Assembly (NCBI RefSeq): GCF_029023725.1
Contig: NZ_CP119075.1
Coordinates: 3,901,501-3,965,500, forward strand
Direction of reading: 5' to 3'
DNA: 64,000 bases
DNA from: Synoicihabitans lomoniglobus
GTDB taxonomy: Bacteria > Verrucomicrobiota > Verrucomicrobiia > Opitutales > Opitutaceae
Each line of letters opens with the position of its first letter. The first letter of the stretch is position 1. Below, piece by piece: positions 1-9,100 of this stretch. The position numbers and the translations under genes were made by a program. The notes beneath the pieces are model-generated. The model saw nothing but the letters and a program-made list of their open reading frames with translations. It was not told where the DNA came from and searched no databases.

Positions 1-1
1 G

Positions 2-634
2 CTGCCTTCGCCGCCGCGCGTGCCATCCGACCTCCCGGCGGAGCTCCTCCAACGTCGCCCCGACATCGCCGCCGCCGAACAATCACTCGCCGCGTCGTCC
101 GCCCGCATCGGTGTCGCCAAGACAGCGTTCTTCCCGACCATTCGGCTCACGGGCAGCGCGGGATGGGAAAGCGCCGACTTCAATAACTTCTTCTCCGGCG
201 ACAACCGCGTGTGGAGTTTCGGACCAAGTCTCTACCTACCGTTGTTCCAAGGAGGCCGCAACCGCGCCAACCTCAATCGCGCGGAAGCCGCCTTCGCTGA
301 ACAATCCGCCCGTTATCGCGGGGCCGTGTTGCGCGCCTTCCAGGACGTCTCCGACGCGCTTGCCGCGAATCGTTTCCTCGCCGAGCAAACCGCAGCGACC
401 GAGCGCGCCGCGACTGCCGCCCGACGGGCCGCCAATCTCTCCCATGTCCGCTACGACGCGGGGGTGGTGAGTTACCTCGAAGTCGTCGACGCCGAACGCA
501 GCGCCCTCGACGCCGAACGCGCCACGGTGCGACTCCAAGGCCAACGTCTCGTCGCTGCGGCCAGTCTCATCCGCGCCCTCGGCGGTGGCTGGCAACGCGT
601 GGCTGAATCTTCCGTCCCGGAACCCGCCCTATGA
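2..634 (+). CDS. Efflux outer-membrane protein, NodT/TolC family (C-terminal part)
   Basis: Partial gene that enters from the left edge; the reading frame is open from base 2 and the true start is outside the window. The visible 210 residues carry the hallmark of NodT-type outer-membrane factors, a 'PSDLPAELLQRRPDI' stretch followed by alternating helices and strands and the 'GSAGW' and 'PLFQGGRN' repeats of the second OEP half. These proteins form the trimeric outer-membrane channel of RND or ABC tripartite efflux pumps; the partner pump genes would lie upstream. The stop codon overlaps the ATG of a tiny ORF (ATGA). Family assignment is secure, substrate unknown. Confidence 0.93.
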   Translation: MPSPPRVPSDLPAELLQRRPDIAAAEQSLAASSARIGVAKTAFFPTIRLTGSAGWESADFNNFFSGDNRVWSFGPSLYLPLFQGGRNRANLNRAEAAFAEQSARYRGAVLRAFQDVSDALAANRFLAEQTAATERAATAARRAANLSHVRYDAGVVSYLEVVDAERSALDAERATVRLQGQRLVAAASLIRALGGGWQRVAESSVPEPAL

Positions 635-705
635 TCACCGCGACTCTCATCCTCATCGCGCTCGCCTTACTGGTAGCCACCGACTCCGCCGAATCGGGCA
701 ACTGA
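631..705 (+). CDS. Possible 24-residue hydrophobic small protein
   Basis: The ATG at 631 overlaps the stop of the efflux gene (ATGA), the usual sign of translational coupling. The ORF encodes 24 residues: a run of Leu/Ile/Ala/Val long enough for one short membrane segment (about residues 5-16), then a polar tail with Asp and Glu. It could be a small pump-associated membrane peptide, the remnant of a decayed downstream gene, or chance. No homologue is recognised. Confidence 0.25.
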   Translation: MITATLILIALALLVATDSAESGN

Positions 706-769
706 CCCCGGGGCCGCGGCGCTCCCGGAATAGGGTTCTTGAGATCGAAGCAACACCGCTTAGGCCATC

Positions 770-1675
770 TTGGTGCCTTACGAGAACCGTATTCCTTGCC
801 ATCATTTGAAAGCCGCCGGCCTCCACGAATTGGGGGAAGGTCCCATGTGGGACGACCGCCGTAATGCGTTTCGGTGGGTGGACATCACCGCAGGGCTCAT
901 TCACGCGCTCGACGAAAAAAGCGACTGCCCTCGCTCCATCGCTACCGGGGGAACCTGCGGCTTCGTCGTCCCCACCGATGCGCCCGACACTCTGGTGGCG
1001 ACCCACGGGGCGGACTTGGTGTTGGTGGACGACGCGACCGGAGCGATCACACCATTCCAATCGGGAGACGCGACCGGAAAACTCCGTTGCAACGACGGCA
1101 AATGTGATCCGACCGGCCGGTTGTGGTGGGGCACCATGCCGTATGAATGGGGCGAGTTCACCGGGACGCTTTACTCGAAAGTCGGTGCGCTAGCTCCACA
1201 GTCCCGCATTGAACGCCTGGGCTGTTCCAACGGCTTGGCCTGGCACGTCGCAACCGGCAGTTTCTATTTCATCGATAGTTTGAAACGCCGCCTCGACCGC
1301 TTCGATTGGGATCCGACCTCGGGAGACATCGTGTTCGACCGCACCATCTTGTCGCTCGCGGAGGAACAAGGTCTGCCCGACGGCATGTGCATCGACGCGG
1401 AGGGAATGCTCTGGGTCGCATGCTGGGGGGGAGCCTGCGTGCGCCGCATCGACCCCTCCTCCGGCGCAGAGCTCGCACGCGTCGACCTCCCCGCCACCCA
1501 AGTCACATCGTGCGCATTTGGTGGTCCGGAACTGGATACGCTCTACATCACGACGGCATGGAGTGGCATGACCGACGAAGAGCGCGCCGCGCAACCCCTC
1601 GCCGGCGGCATCTTCTACGCCAAGCCCGGCGTGCGCGGCCTGCCCGTGGACCGATTCCGCCTGAACCAACCATAA
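770..1675 (+). CDS. SMP-30/gluconolactonase family protein
   Basis: A 301-residue six-bladed beta-propeller of the SMP-30/LRE family, which hydrolyses sugar lactones with a divalent metal. The expected metal ligands are visible: Glu23 in 'LGEGPMWD', Asn154 in 'CSNGLAW' and Asp204 in 'GLPDGM', and Asn108 in 'CNDGK' fits the substrate-binding site. The reading frame opens with TTG at 770; GTG at 773 is an equally good start. No signal peptide, so cytoplasmic. It stands alone, convergent with the AraC regulator, 55 bp apart. A lactonase would fit the oxidative sugar pathways further along the window, but no operon link exists. Confidence 0.88.
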   Translation: MVPYENRIPCHHLKAAGLHELGEGPMWDDRRNAFRWVDITAGLIHALDEKSDCPRSIATGGTCGFVVPTDAPDTLVATHGADLVLVDDATGAITPFQSGDATGKLRCNDGKCDPTGRLWWGTMPYEWGEFTGTLYSKVGALAPQSRIERLGCSNGLAWHVATGSFYFIDSLKRRLDRFDWDPTSGDIVFDRTILSLAEEQGLPDGMCIDAEGMLWVACWGGACVRRIDPSSGAELARVDLPATQVTSCAFGGPELDTLYITTAWSGMTDEERAAQPLAGGIFYAKPGVRGLPVDRFRLNQP

Positions 1676-1729
1676 GCCTCTCCCCCCGACGGTCAGCTCC
1701 AGCCCACATACGAAACGACTGGTCCGAGA

Positions 1730-2638
1730 TCAGTCAGTCTCCTGTGCTGTGCTATTCCGGCAGCATCCTCGATCGGCCCCGCGTCGCCATTGACCGGGGG
1801 TGACACCGAAAGCGCGGCGAAACTGGGTGCCGAAATGCTGCGAGGAGCTGAACCCAAAATGCTGCGCGGTATTGGTCACATCAAACGCGGGCTGGCGCAG
1901 TGCCAGTCGGGCGGCCTCCAACCGTGCCTGCAAGTGGTAGGCGGCCGGAGACACGCCCACCTCGCGTTGAAACTGCGCGCAAAAATGCGGCACGCTGCGC
2001 ACGGTCGCAACGGCGGCCAGATCGCGCAGCGGCACCCGCCGTTGCAGGTTGCGCGCGAGAAAAGCCAAGGCCTGGCGCACACCATATGAGTGGGGTAAAA
2101 CCGGCTCTTCTGCATTCGCCGCGCCGGCGTCCACCGTGTCCAACTTTTGCTCGACCAGCACCAAAAACGTCCTGAGCAACGAACGAATGGCTGCGGTGCG
2201 TCGCGGCTGCTTCGTCACGACTTGTCGCACCACCGCTCGCAACACCGGCTCGATGTTGTCACAGCCGCGCAAGATCCGGGGATGGTCCCGTCGCAGCCGC
2301 GCGGCCAAACGGCGGCCATCCGCCCCAAACGCGTCGAGATCGAGCCCCACCCAGAGTTGCTGGTTCTCGGTATTTCGCTTTGCCCCCGTGCCGTGCCGTT
2401 CCCGCGGATACGCCAGATAAAGCTCTCCCGGCTGTTGCACGAGTGTCTGTCCGCCCGCCCGCCAACGCGCCTGGCCCCGCGAGAGATACATGAATTCGAA
2501 CCCCGTGTGCTCGTGCGGTTTCATGTGGTGGCCCGTCCCACAGAGCGCTTCTCCACAATGCGTCAGCGCAGGGAGATCATCCGCCGGCTGCTCGTAAATG
2601 AAGCCACTGATCAATCGTGGGTCGCGTAAGACTCGCAT
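1730..2638 (-). CDS. AraC-family transcriptional regulator
   Basis: A 302-residue regulator. The N-terminal half is a cupin-like sensor ('KPHEHTGFEFMYLSRGQARW', then 'PGELYLAYPRERHG'), the C-terminal about 100 residues hold the two AraC helix-turn-helix motifs, with the typical 'FGFSSSQHFGTQFRRAFGV' and 'TPGQWRR' near the end. The ATG at 2638 is preceded by an AT-rich gap shared with the divergently transcribed PhyH gene, so regulation of the PhyH-ROK-SIS operon, probably in response to a sugar, is the natural inference. The effector cannot be read from the sequence. Confidence 0.9.
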   Translation of the reverse strand: MRVLRDPRLISGFIYEQPADDLPALTHCGEALCGTGHHMKPHEHTGFEFMYLSRGQARWRAGGQTLVQQPGELYLAYPRERHGTGAKRNTENQQLWVGLDLDAFGADGRRLAARLRRDHPRILRGCDNIEPVLRAVVRQVVTKQPRRTAAIRSLLRTFLVLVEQKLDTVDAGAANAEEPVLPHSYGVRQALAFLARNLQRRVPLRDLAAVATVRSVPHFCAQFQREVGVSPAAYHLQARLEAARLALRQPAFDVTNTAQHFGFSSSQHFGTQFRRAFGVTPGQWRRGADRGCCRNSTAQETD

Positions 2639-2782
2639 CGTTCACGCAACAGACAGCCATGTTCGCTATATTTTATCTAGCGTAATTATTTATACATTTT
2701 GCCGTAACAGGATGAACGCGTGTCCGCCCTATTTCGGCTAGAGTGGGTCTCCTCTCAATTCCCCCTTGTTTTAAGTCCCATC
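2639..2782. promoter_or_regulatory. Divergent promoter region, AraC regulator / PhyH operon
   Basis: This 144-bp gap contains a markedly AT-rich core (about 2660-2705) in an otherwise GC-rich neighbourhood, as expected for back-to-back promoters and AraC binding sites. I could not define individual -35/-10 boxes or operator half-sites with confidence. Confidence 0.5.
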
Positions 2783-3601
2783 ATGAATGAGCCCCGCTCC
2801 GCCCACCAGTTGTCCGACGAACAAAAAGCCTGCTACCAAGAAAACGGTTACCTCATCGGTCTGCCGCCCGTTTTCACGCCGGAGGAAATGCGCCGCATCA
2901 ATGCCGAGTTGCCGCACCTGCTGGCCCTGCTCAAACCCGGCGAAACCACCAAGGACATCCGCGAATGGCACGAGGCCAGCCAATATCTTTACGAGATCTG
3001 CCTGAACCCGCGGATTCTTGATTTGGTCGAAGGCGTGCTGGGGCCCGATTTCTACTGTTGGGCCAGCAACTTTTTCATCAAAGAGCCACGCAGCACGTCC
3101 ACCGTCGGCTGGCACCAGGATGCCTACTATTGGCCCATGGCCCCCCACAATTCCGTCACCGTGTGGGTCGCCTTCGACGATGTCGATGAAGGCAACGGCG
3201 GGATGAAAATCATTCCCGGTTCGCATCGCGGCGGCATCGTCAAACACCAGCGCGGGACGGATACCGATTCCGTGCTCACCCTGCAGCTCGAGGACGGTTC
3301 GGACTTTTCCTCCGAGGCCGCGGTGCAGTTTCGCATGAAAGCCGGTGAGTGCTCGCTCCATGATGACCGGGCGATTCACGGCTCCCAGGCCAACCCCTCG
3401 GATCGGCGACGCGCCGGACTCACCATCCGCTACTCCGGCACCAACGTGAAAAACGACCTCGCGGTAAACCCGAACTTCAAAACCTACCTTTGCCGCGGGA
3501 CCGACACCTTCCATCACAATCCCGTCGGAGTGCCGCCCACGACCCGCTTTGGCCGACCCAACTTCAAAGCCGTGAGCAAAGAAGAAGCGGGCCTGGGTTA
3601 A
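2783..3601 (+). CDS. Phytanoyl-CoA dioxygenase (PhyH) family protein
   Basis: A 272-residue Fe(II)/2-oxoglutarate oxygenase of the PhyH family. The iron-binding facial triad is visible: His111-x-Asp113 in 'GWHQDAYYWP' and His199 in 'DRAIHGS', with an Arg cluster at 208-210 suited to 2-oxoglutarate binding. ATG 2783 was chosen because the preceding in-frame stretch (from 2720) is not conserved-looking and lies in the promoter. First gene of an operon with a ROK kinase and a GmhA-like isomerase, divergent from an AraC regulator. Bacterial PhyH proteins hydroxylate small metabolites; a sugar-linked substrate is inferred from the neighbours only. Confidence 0.9.
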   Translation: MNEPRSAHQLSDEQKACYQENGYLIGLPPVFTPEEMRRINAELPHLLALLKPGETTKDIREWHEASQYLYEICLNPRILDLVEGVLGPDFYCWASNFFIKEPRSTSTVGWHQDAYYWPMAPHNSVTVWVAFDDVDEGNGGMKIIPGSHRGGIVKHQRGTDTDSVLTLQLEDGSDFSSEAAVQFRMKAGECSLHDDRAIHGSQANPSDRRRAGLTIRYSGTNVKNDLAVNPNFKTYLCRGTDTFHHNPVGVPPTTRFGRPNFKAVSKEEAGLG

Positions 3602-3675
3602 ATCCCCTCGCGCTTCGCGCCCGCACCTCAAGATTGCCTGAATCCAAGCCCCTCGAAACACGTCCACAACCTCCG

Positions 3676-4653
3676 ATGAGTGAACCCCAGATCATGGGCA
3701 TCGATATTGGCGGCACCAAATGCGCCGTCAGCCAGTTGGTCGATGGACGCGTCGTCGAATCCACCCGCATCGCCACGGCGGCGTTCGAACCCACTTTTGC
3801 GGCGCTATGCACCGGGGTGCGTGCGTTGCGCGACCCCGATCGTCCCCTCCGGATGGGCGTGTCCTGCGGTGGTCCGCTCGACGGTCGCCGCGGCACCATC
3901 ACCGCTCCACCGAACCTCCATGAGAGTTGGCATGGCATCGCCATCGTGGAGCGACTCACGACCGCTTTCGGCGGACAGGCCACGCTGATGAACGACGCCA
4001 ATGCCTGCGCGCTGGCGGAGTGGAAATTCGGGGCCGGCCAGGGCGTGGCGAACATGATTTTTCTCACCTCGGGCACGGGCTTCGGGGCCGGTCTGATTCT
4101 CGATGGCCGACTCTACGAAGGCACCACGGGAGACGCCGGCGAGGTGGGCCACGTCCGCCTCGCCCCGACCGGACCGGTCGGCTACGGCAAGGCCGGTTCC
4201 GTGGAAGGTTTTTGCAGTGGCGGAGGCATCGCTCGTCTCGCCCGCCTGCGGTTGGCTTCGAGTCCCGCCGCCGCCGCCGCGCCGTGGCGCGACGACAGCG
4301 TGGAGATCACCGGACAACGTCTCGCTCACGCGGCGGAAGCGGGGGACGCCTTCGCGCAGTCCATCATGGCGGAGGCCGGGCAAAAGCTCGGTGCGGCCGT
4401 TTCCCTGCTGATCGATCTGTTCAACCCGGAGCGTATCGTCATCGGGGGATTCTACCCCAAGTCCCGGCACCTGCTCGATCCCGCCATGTATCCGGTAATC
4501 GACGACGAAGCGCTGCCCAGCCCCCGCGCCGTTTGTCAAATCGTGCCCGCCGCACTCGGAGAAACCATCGGCAGTCACGGTGCCGTGGCCGCCGCGCTTT
4601 ATGTGTTGGAATCGACTCCGGTCACCCCATCGTCACCGCCATCTGCCACATGA
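3676..4653 (+). CDS. ROK-family sugar kinase-like protein
   Basis: A 325-residue ROK protein. The N-terminal phosphate loop 'DIGGTKCAVSQ' (residues 10-20), the Asn-Asp pair in 'LMNDANACALAEW' (the catalytic Asp), 'SGTGFGAGLI' and the ROK signature 'GDAGEVGHVRL' are all present, so it should be an ATP-dependent hexose or amino-sugar kinase. Oddly the usual zinc motif (C-x-C-G-x-x-G-C) is replaced by 'GPVGYGKAGSVEGF' without those cysteines. Start ATG 3676, 74 bp after PhyH; the stop overlaps the start of the SIS gene as ATGA, so the two are translationally coupled and the kinase product is likely the isomerase's substrate. Confidence 0.9.
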   Translation: MSEPQIMGIDIGGTKCAVSQLVDGRVVESTRIATAAFEPTFAALCTGVRALRDPDRPLRMGVSCGGPLDGRRGTITAPPNLHESWHGIAIVERLTTAFGGQATLMNDANACALAEWKFGAGQGVANMIFLTSGTGFGAGLILDGRLYEGTTGDAGEVGHVRLAPTGPVGYGKAGSVEGFCSGGGIARLARLRLASSPAAAAAPWRDDSVEITGQRLAHAAEAGDAFAQSIMAEAGQKLGAAVSLLIDLFNPERIVIGGFYPKSRHLLDPAMYPVIDDEALPSPRAVCQIVPAALGETIGSHGAVAAALYVLESTPVTPSSPPSAT

Positions 4654-5291
4654 ATTCCACCATCGTAAAACTGGGTCTCGACTACCCCGATCTGACCGGC
4701 GTGCTGCCGCAGGTGGAGGCCGCTTTTTCCCTGCTGCGCGACGCGTTCGCGACCGACCGCAAACTCCTCACCTGTGGCAATGGCGGCAGTGCCGCCGATG
4801 CGGACCACATTGTCGGTGAACTGGTCAAAGGATTCCTGCTGCGCCGGCCCCTGCCCGCCTCCGCTCAAGCCGCCTTGATCGACGCCCACGGCGAGAGCGG
4901 GCGCTACATGGCCGATCACCTGCAGGGCGGGCTGCCCGCGATTGCGCTCACCGCGCACACCGCGCTGGCCACGGCCTTTGCCAATGATGTCGCACCGGAT
5001 CTCGTGTTTGCGCAACAGGTCCAAGCTTACGGTCAACCCGGCGACGTGCTGCTCGCCCTCAGCACCTCGGGCAACTCGGCCAACGTGCTGCATGCCGTTC
5101 GCCTCGCGCACAGCCGCGGCGTGCGCACCATCGGACTCACCGGAGCGTCCGGCGGACAACTGGCGCCACTGTGCGATGTGGCCATCTGCGTGCCTTACAC
5201 CGAAACCCCGCGGATACAGGAACGTCACTTGCCCATCTACCACGCGCTCTGCATCGCCCTCGAAGCCCACTTCTTCGGCCCGACCCCCTGA
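4650..5291 (+). CDS. SIS-domain phosphosugar isomerase, GmhA-like
   Basis: A 213-residue SIS-domain protein resembling sedoheptulose-7-phosphate isomerase (GmhA). It has 'CGNGGSAADADHIVGEL' near residues 42-58, 'LSTSGNSANV' in the middle and 'ETPRIQERHLPIYHALC' near the end, the three blocks that form the phosphosugar site in GmhA. The start overlaps the kinase stop (ATGA). GmhA normally feeds LPS heptose synthesis, but pairing with a ROK kinase and a PhyH oxygenase under an AraC regulator suggests a dedicated pathway for another phosphosugar. The family call is sure, the substrate is not. Confidence 0.87.
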   Translation: MNSTIVKLGLDYPDLTGVLPQVEAAFSLLRDAFATDRKLLTCGNGGSAADADHIVGELVKGFLLRRPLPASAQAALIDAHGESGRYMADHLQGGLPAIALTAHTALATAFANDVAPDLVFAQQVQAYGQPGDVLLALSTSGNSANVLHAVRLAHSRGVRTIGLTGASGGQLAPLCDVAICVPYTETPRIQERHLPIYHALCIALEAHFFGPTP

Positions 5292-5384
5292 CGTTCAAAT
5301 CAGCGGCAGAATCCTGGCGAACGCGGTCAGGCCAAATTGGCATGCTTGAAGACGATGGGTATCCTGTGCATCAACATCACCCTT

Positions 5385-5684
5385 CTATGGCGTCTTTTTA
5401 AGCGCATTTGGAATCCAATCGGGATCTCGGCGACAGTCCAAGACGCGGAATACGACGGCTTCTCGCTCAATGACTCGATAGTAGACTGCAAAAGGAAATC
5501 GCTTTGCGAGCAAGCGATGGAATCCAAACTGAGTTCGATGGATTCCCGCGAATAGTGCCAAGGAATCTATCTCGGAAAACAGACTGTCGAAAAAGTAGCC
5601 TCCGATTCCTCCGACTCGCAGATCGTAAAACCGACGTCCGTTCGCCAGATCCACCAACGCCGAGCGAAGAACCCTGACTTTCAC
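5385..5684 (-). CDS. RelE/ParE-family toxin
   Basis: A 99-residue type II toxin. Typical ParE/RelE features are present: 'ALVDLANGRRFYDLRVGGIG' (helical hairpin), 'EIDSL..FAGIH', 'RLLAKRFPFAVYYRV' and the closing 'VLDCRRDPDWI'. Translation starts with GTG at 5684, overlapping the antitoxin's stop codon as GTGA; an upstream in-frame ATG also exists but would overlap the antitoxin by about 100 bases. Second gene of the antitoxin-toxin pair. Members act as gyrase poisons (ParE) or mRNA nucleases (RelE); the sequence does not decide which. Confidence 0.87.
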   Translation of the reverse strand: MKVRVLRSALVDLANGRRFYDLRVGGIGGYFFDSLFSEIDSLALFAGIHRTQFGFHRLLAKRFPFAVYYRVIEREAVVFRVLDCRRDPDWIPNALKKTP

Positions 5685-5908
5685 TCGAATTGGTTTCTCA
5701 TCTCCTTCTTCGCCGTTTCCCAATCGAGCACTTCGATTTTGCCGGCGGCAAATTCCTCCTCGGTGCGCGCCAACTCCGTTTGGTGCCACGATGGACTTTT
5801 AAAGGAATTCTCATCCGCAGCCAAATCCCCCCACAGGACCTCAAGGATCTTCAACTTCTCATCCGGGGGAAGTTTGCGGAGTTCGGCAATGCTCATGCCT
5901 CCAAACAT
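5681..5908 (-). CDS. Addiction-module antitoxin (TIGR02574-like)
   Basis: A 75-residue protein with the 'SIAELRKLPPDEKLKILEVL' N-terminus and acidic C-terminus of the family paired with ParE/RelE toxins. ATG 5908 was chosen because GGGAG lies 7 bases upstream; ATG 5896 would start right at the 'MSIAEL' block but its GGAGG is only 1 base away. It precedes and overlaps the toxin. Such antitoxins bind the toxin through the C-terminal region and usually repress their own operon. Confidence 0.87.
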   Translation of the reverse strand: MFGGMSIAELRKLPPDEKLKILEVLWGDLAADENSFKSPSWHQTELARTEEEFAAGKIEVLDWETAKKEMRNQFE

Positions 5909-6061
5909 GTCGTCACTCCCACGAATCGCAAGGCAGCGATGCATGGTCTTTTTACGAACGTCGCCTGCGTCCGGGCATGGCAGCCCGGGGATCAATGTTG
6001 GGCCTGACTGCGCTGCGATGCACGACAAGTGCCACCCTTCTCTGGTCCGATTTCGCGACCA

Positions 6062-6097
6062 CAAAAAAGCCGGATGGCTCGCGATGAGCCACCCGGC
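6062..6097 (-). terminator. Rho-independent terminator of the large TonB receptor
   Basis: On the minus strand a 12-bp stem (6097-6086 with 6080-6069, one G-T/A mismatch), a 5-base loop and a run of six T (6068-6063) follow the receptor's stop codon by about 35 bases. Confidence 0.9.
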
Positions 6098-6132
6098 GTT
6101 GCGGTTCCGGCGTGGGAACGGTCGGAACAGAA

Positions 6133-9100
6133 TCAGAACTCGAAGGTGTTCGAGAGCGTCCAACTGCGTTTGGGCGCGATGCGGAAGGCAGAGAAACTGC
6201 CGTCGGGCTGGGCCGTGATCGGAATCAGCTCGTTGTCGCCGTTGAAGGCGTTGTAGACATTGAGCTGCACGCGCCAGTTGATGCGATCGGTGAGCTTGCG
6301 GCGGTAGCCCAACCAAAGATCGACGTTGGTCTCGGCCGGACCGCTGATCGGCGCGGCGAGGTTGTATTCGACCGTGGTCGGATCATTGGGGTCACCCATC
6401 GGCGGATACGCGATGATCACGCTGCTTTGGTAGCGCAGTCCGCCACCGAGGTTGAAGCCCTTGAGCCGACCTTCCTCGAACGCGTAATTGGTGATGAGGT
6501 TGGTGCGCCACTCGCGCATTTCGGGCACGGTAGTGTTTTCGACCAACTGGGCGAGGCGCCACTCACTGCCGGGAGCACCGGCGAGACCTTCACCATCGAA
6601 CCAGTTTTTGCCGGCGGTCACCACGTCTTCGGTGCCCCAGAAGTGCTGCAGGCGGCCCACGCCGTCGCCTTCGGCGATGCGGAGGGAGTCGGCGACGAGG
6701 GTCATGAATTCGCGGATGTTGGCGTTACCCACGTTGGTGCGGCGGGCGTCGGTCTTGCTGGCGTTGAGGGCGATGCGCCAATTGGAGGTGGGCTGCGCGG
6801 CGAGTTCGATTTCCCATCCCTTGGACACGTTGTCCTCGATGATGGCAAAGCCGGTCGGCACGCTGTAGGTCACCTCGTGGGTGGAGGGGCCGAAGTCACC
6901 GAAGGTATCGATGCGCCACGCTTCCCAGAAGCGCGGGTCCACGGCGCGTTGGAAGGTGCGCACGGCATCGATGACGGTGCGTTCGAGCTCGGGAGAAACG
7001 ATCCAGTTGCCATCGCTCGAAACCACGTCGCCGGGGCGCAGAGGCTTGTTGTTGAACAGGTGGAAGTTGTAGCGCATAGGCTCCCAAATGCCGGAGGCGT
7101 CGTCGGCGATATCGGTGTCGTTGCCGGTCTGGCCGGCCACCGTCGCATCGTATCCCCAGGGGCGGATATTGTAGTCGAAGACGTTGGCGAAGTTCTGCGT
7201 GAGCTGCATCCAGCTGCCGATGGCGGCGGCGTTGATCTGCGTGCTGGTCGCGTTGGCGTTGGACGTCACATAGCGGTTGACGCGCAGGGAGTATTTGCCG
7301 TCGCGGGTCTCGACGCGGACGCCGCGCTCGATGGTTTTACCCGAGGGTGCCGGGTGGGACGCACCGTAGATGTCGACGCGGCTGGAATCGGGTTTGAAGT
7401 TGGTCGACTTGCTGTAGTAGAGGCTGATGTCGACCGGCAGGCGCTCCATCATGTTGTCCAGCACGGGCAGGTCGGAGAGGTGAGCCACGATGCTGTAGGA
7501 GCGGGACTGCACCTCGGCCTCGGCGCCAGTGGTCGGGAGCTTGTAATACGAGTCGCTGAGGTCGACGGCACCGCGGTCATCGGCCGGGGAGAAATCGTTG
7601 GGCGACATGTCGAACGCATATGATTTGGCGGTGTCCTTGCGCCAGCCGTAGGTGCCGATGAGCGCGTCGCTGAGCAGTTTGCCTTGCCAGACGAGAGCTT
7701 GCGACGACGTCACAGCCTTATCCAGAGTGGCGCGGGTGGTGAGGCGGTCACGGTTGGCGTCGGACGCTTCGGCATCGATGATGTTGAGGGGCGTGGTGGT
7801 CCAGCCGACGTAGTTGGCGGGATTTTCCGCCTGGGTGGAGGAACGCTCGGCGGAGCCGGGAGCGTAGAACCCGTTTTCCCACGGGTCGGCGGGGTTGACT
7901 GAGCTGTTCCAGGTCGAGTCGAAGTAGCTGATCGGACCGCTCGCCATGGTGACGTTGCCGGTGACCACGGGAATGTTCGCTTGATTGAGCGGGCTGCCGA
8001 GGAGCGAGTCGCCGAGGTAAACAATCTGGGTGGGCGTCAGCGAGCCGTTGAAGCGCTCGTCGGGGCGACCTTCGAGATTGTAGAAGGCATCGTCGAAGAT
8101 GCCGTAGCGCTGCCACTGGCGACCGTCGGACTTGGCGGTGTCTTCGCCGACCAGACCCGTGAGGGTGTGGGAGCCGAGCAGGCGCTTGAACCAGTTGTCG
8201 CTGCGGTCCTCGTTGAAGTCGTGTTTGATGAAGGCGGTGGCGCGCTTGGATTCGCGGTCGTTGTCGTAAGCACGATTGGACCAGGCGTTGTTGGTGGAGA
8301 CGAAGGCGCGACCGACGTTGGGGTTGGGCGTGCCGTCGGAGTAAGGTTCGCCGGCGGCGTTGGGCGTGCCGTCGCCGTAGACCGCCATGGGGTCGACCTG
8401 CAGCCGCACTTCGCCGGGCAGGAGTGCCTTCTGGCCGCTCTCGTAGTTCTCGCGGGAGTAGTCGAGCGAGATGCCGACCTTGTCGTGGAAGTAGGTCTGG
8501 GCGAGGCTCACGTTGAAGACATCGAAGTCCTGCCACTCGCGCTTGGTATCACCGTCAATGAGATGGTGATAAAAATCGAAGATCGCGGGATCGGTGATGA
8601 GGTTGTTCTTCCAGAGGCCGGCCTTGGAGTAGTCCGCCCCGGAGTTGATGGCCCATTGGGCGGTGCCCTGGAGCGAGAGCCAGCCGTTGTCGGGCATGGC
8701 CGCGATACCACCGTCGACGGCACCGTCGGCACCGAGACCACCACTCACGAAGGCACCGATGACATCGGTCACCTGCATGGTCTGTGAGCCGTTGTTGAAG
8801 AACACGGCCGGGCCGGAGCGCGGAGACGGAAAGCCGAACGTGCCGAGGTAGGGCTCGTAGGCGGGATTGGGCGCGCCGGTGGCGGCGAGGTTAACTCGGA
8901 ACTGCCCATGGTTGGGCCGACCGGACAAGTGGTCAAACGCCTGGAACTGGTTGTAGGTCGCTTGGTTCAGCTGGGTGAACCACGGGGTAATCGCGTCGGC
9001 GGGCGGCAGGAAGCGCGGGTTGTTGCTGTCCACTGCACCGGACTCGAAGTTGGCTTTGATGATCGTGCGCAGACCGTCGTGGTTGAGCATTTCGGGCTCG

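Noticed and set aside
3927-4649. Upstream in-frame extension of the GmhA-like gene through the ROK gene
   Set aside because: Arg-rich translation of the wrong frame of the ROK gene; SIS homology begins exactly at ATG 4650, which forms an ATGA overlap.
6112-7623. 503-residue open frame on the plus strand opposite the large TonB receptor
   Set aside because: Low-complexity Gly/Val/Ala/Arg-rich product in the mirror frame of a well-supported receptor; typical shadow frame of GC-rich DNA, no family features.
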